A DNA stretch of 64,000 nucleotides from the NCBI GenBank assembly GCA_017428245.1, contig JAFRRF010000001.1, forward strand, positions 1 to 64,000, read 5' to 3'. The DNA is from Bacteroidales bacterium (lineage in GTDB: Bacteria > Bacteroidota > Bacteroidia > Bacteroidales > UBA932). The position numbers and the translations under genes are program-made. Within the stretch, counting starts at the first letter, position 1. Every line of letters starts with the position of its first letter. Positions 26,618-33,817 of this stretch are shown here, one piece after another. The notes under the pieces are model-generated. The model searched no databases, was not told the DNA's origin, and saw only the letters and a list, made by a program, of their open reading frames with translations.

Positions 26618-27766
26618 TTAATCTTCCAACAAGAGTTGGTTTACTTTTTCGCTTTCCATTTCTGCCGTTCGGTTTTCTTCTTTTCGCGTATTCTCAATCA
26701 GCCGGTTTTTCAAAGCTGGATTCTCAATGATGCTCAAGATCTTGTCAGCGACGGATTCCGGCGTCATTTCGGCAATCAAGCCGTTTTCTCCGTCGATTAT
26801 CTGATCATATGCTGAAGGAAAGTTTGTGGTGACAATGGGCTTGTGAAGTATTTTGGCTTCGCTAAGCGTAAGGCCGAAGCCCTCAAAAGAAGATGTTTGA
26901 ACATAGATATCACATGCCTTAAAAAAAGGATACGGATTTGACTGCAAACCGGCCAGGACAATGTGATTCTTCAGCCCCTTATGATTTATCAAGGTTTCTA
27001 TGTTCTTGCGTTCGGCCCCTTCTCCAACAAAGGTCCAAACAAAATTCAAACCTTTATCTTGCAAAAGACTGGCTGTCTCAACGGCAAGAGGGTAGTCTTT
27101 TGGGGGAACGAGACGTCCAACAGTCAAAAACTTTAGCGGTGCCGAGAGGGGGAAAGATTCCAGTGGCATATCCGCCATTTTTTGAATTAGACCCGCATTA
27201 AGGATGTCTTTAATAACCCGAATACTTTTAGGAGAGACAAATCCCGCATCGGAAAGCATGTTAGGGAGGACGTCGGAAACGGTACAGACTCCGGTCATCC
27301 GGTCATAGAATGGACGGTTGAAATTTGGGCGATAACCAGCCTTCGTCAAGTCTGTATTAATCCATGCCCACTTTTTTGTTGCGCGCACCTTCTCTGCGAC
27401 ATAATAGGTGGGGAACCCCTGCTGATAAGCGATTGCGACATCATAGCTCTTGGAAGGTGCTGGGTGAACTGATGACATTATCTGCCAGTAAGTTTCTGCC
27501 CCATGCCGAGTTATTCCTAAACAATGTTGCTTTCTTGTTTCCAAGAATAAAAAGCCATGACAACATCTGGATCGCCAGGAAGTCACCTTCGGAACAGGAA
27601 TGGTAGACACTTGGGGCGGAATCATCTGTTCAAAGAGACCACCTTTTTTCACAATCATCAAATCCACATCCATTGAAGAGTAATCTAGCAAAGGAAGGAG
27701 CGAAACGAGGCTTTTTTCAGCCCCTCCGCAATCTAAGGAATCGATTACGAATAAGACCTTTTTCAT
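26618..27766 (-). CDS. Glycosyltransferase family 4
   Basis: A 382-residue GT-B enzyme opening KKVLFVIDSLDCGGAEKSLV, with KWAWINTDLTKAGYRPNFN, LKFLTVGRLVPPKDYPLAVE and the donor-site YVQTSSFEGFGLTLSEAKIL (E-x7-E with a Lys where many relatives have Ala). It is a relative of the GT4 at 24449-25657. The end contains a charged tail. It begins directly next to the stop of the upstream GT32. Confidence 0.9.
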   Translation of the reverse strand: MKKVLFVIDSLDCGGAEKSLVSLLPLLDYSSMDVDLMIVKKGGLFEQMIPPQVSTIPVPKVTSWRSRCCHGFLFLETRKQHCLGITRHGAETYWQIMSSVHPAPSKSYDVAIAYQQGFPTYYVAEKVRATKKWAWINTDLTKAGYRPNFNRPFYDRMTGVCTVSDVLPNMLSDAGFVSPKSIRVIKDILNAGLIQKMADMPLESFPLSAPLKFLTVGRLVPPKDYPLAVETASLLQDKGLNFVWTFVGEGAERKNIETLINHKGLKNHIVLAGLQSNPYPFFKACDIYVQTSSFEGFGLTLSEAKILHKPIVTTNFPSAYDQIIDGENGLIAEMTPESVADKILSIIENPALKNRLIENTRKEENRTAEMESEKVNQLLLED

Positions 27767-28543
27767 TCAGTCCGTCTTACGGAGGACATAATGATAACGG
27801 CGAAGAAGCCGTTCAAGCAGGGCAACCATTCTCCATTCTATTTTATAGCGCAAATTGTAAACGGGTTCTGCTGATTTTCGATCCCGCCATGATCCTAAAG
27901 CAAGGTGTCGACAAACGGTTTCGTCCCTGACTGTTAGAGCATCAAAATAGTGGCTCGGGTATATAACGAGCCCATCTTTACACAACTGGACTTTTTGAGA
28001 GGAAGGCCTTTCATCATACCCGTACAATCGGGCGATTTCTGACTGAACATATGGTAGTAATACAGGAGAGTATCTCAATGACATAGGCAGACGTTCATTC
28101 TGAGATTGCACAAAATGTCGACCTTCGAAGTAGTCTAAGCAATCCTTTACGAAAGGATGTCCCTTTTCTGCCCCGAAGCAATGCGATGTCAGATATTGAG
28201 AGGAAAGTCGACCTTCGAAATGAATTGAGAATTCCTTACCGATGAACGCGGCGTTTTGAAGCATCGGCGTAAGTGACCGGAACAGTTGGACGTCCGTATC
28301 CATGTAAACACCTCCGTATTGATATAAGGCGTATAGCCTTACATAATCGGCAGCGAAGGCCCATTTTCTTTTTGCGAGAGCCTCTTCCACATAATCTGAA
28401 TCCAACACATTGAGAGAAGCCACATCCCATAGGCGGAAAGAGAAGTCGGGAAGAAAAGCTTTCCAACTCGCTAAGCAAGTTTCAACTTCAGAGGGAAAAG
28501 GTTCTCCGGAGAACCAGCAATAATGTATTATCTTAGGGATCAT
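27767..28543 (-). CDS. Glycosyltransferase family 32 (capsular polysaccharide synthesis type)
   Basis: A 258-residue enzyme. Start at MIPKIIHYCWFSGEPFPSEV (28543) gives a 4-bp overlap with the preceding GT2, and the longer frame from 28576 is discarded. The core KWAFAADYVRLYALYQYGGV and YMDTDVQLFRSLTPML carries the DxD motif. It is a relative of the GT32 at 23748-24452; both lie next to related GT4 genes in mirror order. The C-terminus is basic (LLERLLRRYHYVLRKT) and may touch the membrane. Confidence 0.88.
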   Translation of the reverse strand: MIPKIIHYCWFSGEPFPSEVETCLASWKAFLPDFSFRLWDVASLNVLDSDYVEEALAKRKWAFAADYVRLYALYQYGGVYMDTDVQLFRSLTPMLQNAAFIGKEFSIHFEGRLSSQYLTSHCFGAEKGHPFVKDCLDYFEGRHFVQSQNERLPMSLRYSPVLLPYVQSEIARLYGYDERPSSQKVQLCKDGLVIYPSHYFDALTVRDETVCRHLALGSWRDRKSAEPVYNLRYKIEWRMVALLERLLRRYHYVLRKTD

Positions 28544-29499
28544 TGTTTCTTGCGCAAAGAATAATACAACCTCCAAAGGTGGTAATTTTGGAAAATAAAT
28601 GCCGTTTTCATTCGTTCTATGAAACCGACCTTAGTAAACTTCCAAATGTCTCGATGAGATTCCCGGTTAAAATTGAACCACTCACGATCGTTATCGAAAA
28701 CAGCGCGATAATCCTGTTTATTGCCAAAACTAAGGTAGTTCAGCATCGTGCGATAGGTTTTTGTTGTTCCGGCACCTAGGATATTGCCTATCATGGAGAT
28801 GTTGCTTGTCTGTCTTTCTAGCATCGCCTTTGAACGATTTGGAGCGGTTGTGATAGAGTTCGGCCTGATACGATAGTGATACAAACAATCAGGGGTAGCG
28901 GCAATACTTCGGGCGAAATAATAGACCTGGATTATCACAAACAAATCCGTTCCATGATCAGGCGGTATCACTCTATCAAAGAAATCCAAAGACAGAGCTG
29001 TCTTGCGAATCAAATGTCGCCAAAAAGCAACAGCCATTCGGTCTTTCTGATGAAATCGCCTAAGACATTCTTGCGGAGTTGAAGAACGGCGATAATTTGT
29101 CTTTTTTTGACAATCATTATGTTCGATAAAGCAATTATTCACTACAATATCGGCATTTTGATCGCACGCCGTCAGATACATTTTCTCAAACATATCTAGT
29201 TCACACCTGTCATCTGGATCACAGAATCCAACATATTCCCCAACCGAATGTTCAACCCCCGATCTAATGGCCCAATAATAGCCTTTATTCCTTTCGTGAT
29301 TAATTATCTTTACCATCGGTTTCCTATGGGGGTATCTGTCAAGAACAGATTTCAGTATGTCTATTGATCTGTCAGGGGTACCGTCATTGATAAAGATGAA
29401 CTCCATATCCTCCAGTGTCTGCTCCATAAGAGAGCGTACGCTGCACTCGATATACTGCTCAACCTTATAGACAGGGATTATTACAGAGACCTTGGGCAA
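28540..29499 (-). CDS. Glycosyltransferase family 2
   Basis: A 319-residue GT-A enzyme. The core is PKVSVIIPVYKVEQYIECSV, FIFINDGTPDRSIDIL and GEYVGFCDPDDRCELDMFEK, where the usual DSDD is DPDD. I set the start at a TTG (29499), which makes the protein begin exactly where GT2 proteins usually do (as Met-Pro-Lys-Val-Ser-Val) and puts it 4 bp after the upstream stop. The only in-frame ATG (29565) would overlap the upstream gene by 62 bp and add 22 residues with no GT2 match. The TTG start is my inference. Confidence 0.82.
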   Translation of the reverse strand: MPKVSVIIPVYKVEQYIECSVRSLMEQTLEDMEFIFINDGTPDRSIDILKSVLDRYPHRKPMVKIINHERNKGYYWAIRSGVEHSVGEYVGFCDPDDRCELDMFEKMYLTACDQNADIVVNNCFIEHNDCQKKTNYRRSSTPQECLRRFHQKDRMAVAFWRHLIRKTALSLDFFDRVIPPDHGTDLFVIIQVYYFARSIAATPDCLYHYRIRPNSITTAPNRSKAMLERQTSNISMIGNILGAGTTKTYRTMLNYLSFGNKQDYRAVFDNDREWFNFNRESHRDIWKFTKVGFIERMKTAFIFQNYHLWRLYYSLRKKQ

Positions 29500-29503
29500 A
29501 GTG

Positions 29504-30475
29504 TTAAAAATGCAAATAGTTAAATGGAACTCTACCGACTGACGCCGCAAACCGGGGGAAGCCACTGTTATACATACAACCAGTCTGCAGAAGCGTGATT
29601 CGGCAAGACTGTTTTAGCAAGAATAAATCCTCAAATGGTTTAATCTGCACATCGATGTCCGCATCCTTATCTCTTGTGAAATCCATGTGATCTCTCTTTC
29701 CTTTGACAACATATACAAAAGGGAAGCGGCTGATTCTTTCTATAAAAGACGAGCTATCAGAGGTTACAAAAATGTGCTTGGAGGAAAAATAGCCATCTTC
29801 ATACAACTCGAGAATTTTATTGATGCAACGATTTATCAAAGCATCCCTTTCCTTAAGCCCCAAAGTGGGATGGTTACCCTCCGCCAAATCCCCCAGCAAG
29901 CTTTGGAAACGGAGCACGACAGACTCATAATTCTTTTCCCAGGACTTTGTTATCCCAGCAACTTTTGATGAGAGAAGAGGAGATGGTTTGAAAAGTTCGC
30001 GGAAAAGACTAAAGAATTCTTTTTCAGCAAAGCAAGAGTTGCCATAAACATGAATTTGTTTCCAATGCTTTTTCGGAAGGCATTCATCCATTATGGATAA
30101 TTGCCAGTTATAGGATCGATGCGACGGCATACTACTCGAAAGATAAATATTAACATCAAGTGAATCAATGACAGAATAGGAAATCTGAGAATTATCTATG
30201 CACCAGTCATATTCATTTGGCAGTAGAAACAGGGACAAATCGCAAGGATAAATGTAGTGTAATTTGAAATTCAACTGATGCTCTTTACAATAACTATATA
30301 TTGAAAGAATGTGCCTAAAACGATCTGCTAACCCTCCATGGTGCTGAACGCCATCAATCATGACGACGACAGCTCCATAGAAACGAGGTATAGTAAGGTA
30401 ATGAAGCCGGTAATAATCCCAACGGGTTTTCACTAAATGGTGATTGTAACTTTTCTGCATGCTTAAAACGGACAA
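29504..30475 (-). CDS. Putative glycosyltransferase, fucosyltransferase-like
   Basis: A 323-residue protein I cannot place firmly. The N-terminal HHGGLADRFRHILSIYSYCK resembles the donor-binding GGLxxR region of fucosyltransferases of the GT11/GT23 and NodZ kind, and KHIFVTSDSSSFIERISRF and LLKQSCRITLLQTGCMYNSG fit the later GDP-binding loops. No signal peptide. It lies between Wzt and the GT2 genes in the AT-rich part of the locus. Fucosylation would be reasonable but is an inference from weak similarity. A 41-bp gap separates it from the ABC ATPase gene. Confidence 0.5.
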   Translation of the reverse strand: MSVLSMQKSYNHHLVKTRWDYYRLHYLTIPRFYGAVVVMIDGVQHHGGLADRFRHILSIYSYCKEHQLNFKLHYIYPCDLSLFLLPNEYDWCIDNSQISYSVIDSLDVNIYLSSSMPSHRSYNWQLSIMDECLPKKHWKQIHVYGNSCFAEKEFFSLFRELFKPSPLLSSKVAGITKSWEKNYESVVLRFQSLLGDLAEGNHPTLGLKERDALINRCINKILELYEDGYFSSKHIFVTSDSSSFIERISRFPFVYVVKGKRDHMDFTRDKDADIDVQIKPFEDLFLLKQSCRITLLQTGCMYNSGFPRFAASVGRVPFNYLHF

Positions 30476-30516
30476 AGAAAAAACCTCGTCCCAGAATCGT
30501 TATGAGGACATACGAA

Positions 30517-31785
30517 TTATTCTGAACACAAGCCTATGAAACCTTCTTCATTTAGTCGTAACGGGTGGGCAAAAGCATCACAGAACCCGTTAATGTTGAG
30601 CGTAAGACAATTAATTGCTACAAAGAAATTTTGGATATAGGGTTGGTGAAGCATTAAATCAACAAGGTACTCCCCGTCTGCCAAGTACTTAGGAAGCCGG
30701 ACATGCTTAATAATCTCAAAAGTTCCAGTCGGAAGATCAAGAAGTTTACCCGTATATTGCCCTTCGATAAGCGCCGCCATCGGCGTTCCATCCATTTTCT
30801 TGATGATGAACTTCACTTCGCACTTCATTGCTTCTTGGGTAGTTCCCCGAATTACGATGTCCAGGAATTCCTGTCTCGGTTTAAGTGAGGTGCGGTTAGC
30901 TGGAGTGCCGTTGATGAGGATTTCTTTTAAGTCGAGATACGACTTCTTTTTCTGAATGCTGTCTATGATTAGTCCGTCTTCTGCCAGGGAAGAACCATTG
31001 ATATAATAATCCACCGCCTCATTCACCCCTCCATCAAACGCCATCCCCCCATCCTCCAACACTACCCCCCGCTGACACAAACTCCTCACCGCCGCCATAT
31101 TATGACTGACAAACAACACCGTCCGGCCCTCCCCACGCGAAACATCCTGCATCTTCCCAATCGCCTTCTTCTGAAATTCTGCATCTCCCACAGCCAAGAC
31201 CTCATCGACCACGAGAATCTCCGGTTCCAAAAAGGCAGCAACAGCGAAACCCAAACGCACAGTCATGCCAGAAGAGTATCGCTTAACCGGAGTGTCAAGG
31301 TAGCGCTCGACGCCGGCGAAATCGACGATAGCGTCGAGTTTGCGCGAGATTTCGGCGCGGGTCATGCCCATGATGGCGCCGTTCATATAGATGTTTTCGC
31401 GGCCGGTCATTTCCTGGTGGAAGCCGGTGCCGACTTCGAGCAGCGAGGCGATGCGGCCCTTTGCGCGGATAACGCCTGTTGTCGGGGCAGTGACGCGCGA
31501 GAGGAGTTTGAGCAAGGTACTCTTGCCAGCGCCGTTCTTCCCGATGATTCCCACAACCTCGCCTTGCTTCACTTCGAAGTTGATGTCGCGCAGGGCCCAC
31601 ACGAAATCGGAGTTGCCGCGATGCGCCCGGTCGTTTGTCTCGCCGATGCGCAGATACGGGTCTTCCTTGCGCAGGATCTTCGTCTGCCACCAGCGGTTCA
31701 GGTCGTGCGACAGCGTACCTGTGCCCACTGAACCCAAGTGGTAGAGTTTCCCGACATTTTCAAACTGAATGGCGATATCCGACAT
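30517..31785 (-). CDS. wzt: Polysaccharide ABC transporter ATP-binding protein, Wzt type
   Basis: A 422-residue protein that powers export of a finished glycan with the Wzm permease. The nucleotide-binding domain (about residues 1-250) has Walker A IIGKNGAGKSTLLKLLS, signature YSSGMTVRLGFAVAAFL, Walker B LVVDEVLAVGDAEF and the His switch FVSHNMAAV. The rest (about 262-422) is a carbohydrate-recognition-type C-terminal domain. Start is MSDIAIQFEN at 31785, sharing one base with the ATPase stop. The N-terminal part is GC-rich like the backbone, whereas the C-terminal part is AT-rich like the glycosyltransferase genes; the switch lies near 31000, at the domain border. Confidence 0.92.
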   Translation of the reverse strand: MSDIAIQFENVGKLYHLGSVGTGTLSHDLNRWWQTKILRKEDPYLRIGETNDRAHRGNSDFVWALRDINFEVKQGEVVGIIGKNGAGKSTLLKLLSRVTAPTTGVIRAKGRIASLLEVGTGFHQEMTGRENIYMNGAIMGMTRAEISRKLDAIVDFAGVERYLDTPVKRYSSGMTVRLGFAVAAFLEPEILVVDEVLAVGDAEFQKKAIGKMQDVSRGEGRTVLFVSHNMAAVRSLCQRGVVLEDGGMAFDGGVNEAVDYYINGSSLAEDGLIIDSIQKKKSYLDLKEILINGTPANRTSLKPRQEFLDIVIRGTTQEAMKCEVKFIIKKMDGTPMAALIEGQYTGKLLDLPTGTFEIIKHVRLPKYLADGEYLVDLMLHQPYIQNFFVAINCLTLNINGFCDAFAHPLRLNEEGFIGLCSE

Positions 31786-32912
31786 CAGGCAAAATAGATA
31801 TGTCTGAGCCACCAGGCATAAATAGGATCTTCCATCGTAATGACACGGCCAAAATCATCCAGAATGTCGAGCCGGACCAGGACCTTTTTTGCCCTTTGCA
31901 CCGTAAGACTGTTTTTAAGTCCATATTTTTCAAGGACGCTGGCGGAAGTCAATTGCACGACGCCATCGACAATCGCGTGCAGGAGGTTCTGCTGCGTAAT
32001 GGTCAACGTCTGGGTCAACGCCAGATTCAAGCCGGCCTGCGACTCGACAAGGGACTGAAAGGCATCGGCAATCATTTCGTCTTCACAGACCTGCGCCGTG
32101 CGGTTCCATACCATCTCGCTGAGCTGTTGAATATAGTAAGGGTTGTCTTCCGTCAGTTCCGCAATCTTCAAGCACTGCACCTCCGAGATGGATTTCCCCG
32201 TTTCCCGAAATTTCGAAATGATGAAGGGAGGCCAATGCACACGCGCTATCTTATCCAAAAAAATGTTTTGGCCGAACTTGTAGAAAGGCTTCCCTGGGTT
32301 GGTGAAAATCTCCGTCATCATATGCCGCCTGCTGCCATACAGACAATAAGCGACCCGTTGATGAAGTTGCCAGTGGGAACGCAGTTTCGCTTGAAACGCT
32401 TCCGGATCATCAAAACAGGCTATCTGCTGAAACTCATCGATACAAACGACCAGCGACAGCTTCTTTTCTTCTGCAATCCGTTCGGCCAGGTCCAGCACTT
32501 CATCGGCATTGTTCCGGACAGGTTTTTTCGTAAAAGAAAAAGAGACGGAATTCTGAGGATCACCGACGCTCAAGACCGGCATCAGGGACGACAAATACCG
32601 ACGCGCGGCCGACATCATCTCTTCCCAGCGGGACGATGTCGATGTCAGCACACACTCAGCAAGTTTCTCATAAAACTCCTCTTCTGAACGCACATTGAAG
32701 ATATCCAGATGGCATATCCGCAATTGCTTGTCCCGTTCTGCAGCCCGTTCGCTGGCCCGTCTCACCAGGGAGCTCTTTCCCCACCTTCTCGGTGAGATCA
32801 AAACCGTATTGGTCAGATTACAAAAATTATCGACCATCTGGGCACATTCTTGTTCCCGGTCCATAAAACAACTGCCCGCTGCAATCTTGCCGAATACAAA
32901 AGGTGATCTCAT
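31785..32912 (-). CDS. AAA-family ATPase (ATPase_2/archaeal-type, Bacteroidota group) between wzm and wzt
   Basis: A 375-residue P-loop ATPase. It opens MRSPFVFGKIAAGSCFMDRE, then Walker A in LISPRRWGKSSLVRRAS (about residues 44-60), Walker B LVVCIDEFQQIACFDD and the arginine/sensor region YCLYGSRRHMMTEIF. The C-terminus has a winged-helix-like domain (LTSASVLEKYGLKNSLTVQR). Relatives form a large group in Bacteroidota with no established function. Start is 32912, since the frame opened by TTG at 32933 overlaps the -7 element. It has its own promoter and sits inside an ABC transporter gene pair, so it looks like an insertion. Confidence 0.85.
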   Translation of the reverse strand: MRSPFVFGKIAAGSCFMDREQECAQMVDNFCNLTNTVLISPRRWGKSSLVRRASERAAERDKQLRICHLDIFNVRSEEEFYEKLAECVLTSTSSRWEEMMSAARRYLSSLMPVLSVGDPQNSVSFSFTKKPVRNNADEVLDLAERIAEEKKLSLVVCIDEFQQIACFDDPEAFQAKLRSHWQLHQRVAYCLYGSRRHMMTEIFTNPGKPFYKFGQNIFLDKIARVHWPPFIISKFRETGKSISEVQCLKIAELTEDNPYYIQQLSEMVWNRTAQVCEDEMIADAFQSLVESQAGLNLALTQTLTITQQNLLHAIVDGVVQLTSASVLEKYGLKNSLTVQRAKKVLVRLDILDDFGRVITMEDPIYAWWLRHIYFA

Positions 32913-32930
32913 CTTGTTACATTTTTGATA

Positions 32931-32964
32931 CAAAATTAAGCATCTTTTTTGTTATAACAAAAAA
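32931..32964 (-). promoter_or_regulatory. Promoter of the ATPase gene overlapping a 20-bp palindrome
   Basis: On the minus strand TTTG (32961-32958), a 19-bp spacer and TAATTTTG (32938-32931) give a textbook Bacteroidota promoter. Its -33 side is embedded in a perfect 20-bp palindrome, T6-GTTATAAC-A6 (32945-32964). The palindrome could be an operator, or a terminator-like hairpin after the wzm stop. The ATG lies 18 bp after the -7 element. Confidence 0.75.
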
Positions 32965-32971
32965 TGTACAT

Positions 32972-33814
32972 CTAAACCGTATCCATAAAATTGCGCTCCA
33001 CGCGGTTGAACACGATGAGCGAGATGAACAGCATCACCAGCATAAACACCGTGCTATAGAGCAGTCCGCCCCACGACAGGGTGCCGCAGCCCAGGCATCC
33101 GTACTTGAATGCCTCGAAAATCGGCGTCAGCGGATTGAGTTCCAAAGCGGTGCGGATGCGGCCCGTCGCGGCGCTGAGCGGATAGATGATCGGCGTGGCA
33201 TACATAAAGAGCTGAAGCCCGAAGGCGACCAGGAACTTCAGGTCGCGATACTTGGAGGTGACCGAAGAGATGATCAGGCCCCAGGAGAGAGCGTGGAAAG
33301 CCAGCAACAGCACAAGGAACGGGAACAACAGCAACGCTGGGCGAATCGGCAACTGCACGCCCGCAATCCGGTAGCCGATATAGACCAGGATGAACAGCAC
33401 CAGCTGGATCAGCAACTTCAGCAGATTGGAGGTCAAGCCGGCCAACGGCACCACCAGCCGCGGGAAATAAACCTTCCCGAATACCGAAGCATTGTTGGTA
33501 AACACATTCGACGAAGCGTTGAACGAATCGCTGAAATAGTTCCAGAGCATAATGCCCGACAGGTAAAACAGCGGCTGAGGAGCGCCGTCAGTTGAAATCT
33601 TCGCCAGGCCACCGAACACGAACATATACATAATCGTGGTCAGCACCGGCTGGATCAGGAACCAGAGCGGTCCCAGAATTGTCTGCTTGTAGAACGTGAC
33701 AATATCGCGCCGGACATACATATACCACAAGTCGCGGTAGCGCCACAGACTCTTCAGATCGAGGTCCAGCAGCCGCTTCTTCGGTTTGATGACCAGAGTC
33801 CAGTCGTCCGTCAT
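32972..33814 (-). CDS. wzm: Polysaccharide ABC transporter permease, Wzm type
   Basis: A 280-residue inner-membrane protein of the ABC-2 type with six hydrophobic segments. It has the basic N-terminal helix LWYMYVRRDIVTFYKQTILG and the first transmembrane stretch PLWFLIQPVLTTIMYMFVFG, and ends in VFNRVERNFMDTV. It would form the channel for glycan export with the Wzt ATPase encoded downstream. The gene starts 3 bp after the stop of the tyrosine kinase gene. Its GC content is like that of the backbone. Confidence 0.92.
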   Translation of the reverse strand: MTDDWTLVIKPKKRLLDLDLKSLWRYRDLWYMYVRRDIVTFYKQTILGPLWFLIQPVLTTIMYMFVFGGLAKISTDGAPQPLFYLSGIMLWNYFSDSFNASSNVFTNNASVFGKVYFPRLVVPLAGLTSNLLKLLIQLVLFILVYIGYRIAGVQLPIRPALLLFPFLVLLLAFHALSWGLIISSVTSKYRDLKFLVAFGLQLFMYATPIIYPLSAATGRIRTALELNPLTPIFEAFKYGCLGCGTLSWGGLLYSTVFMLVMLFISLIVFNRVERNFMDTV

Positions 33815-33817
33815 CGC

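Noticed and set aside
29500-29565. ATG start at 29565 for the GT2 gene
   Set aside because: It would overlap the upstream gene by 62 bp and add residues unlike GT2 proteins; a TTG at 29499 fits better, although this is not proven.
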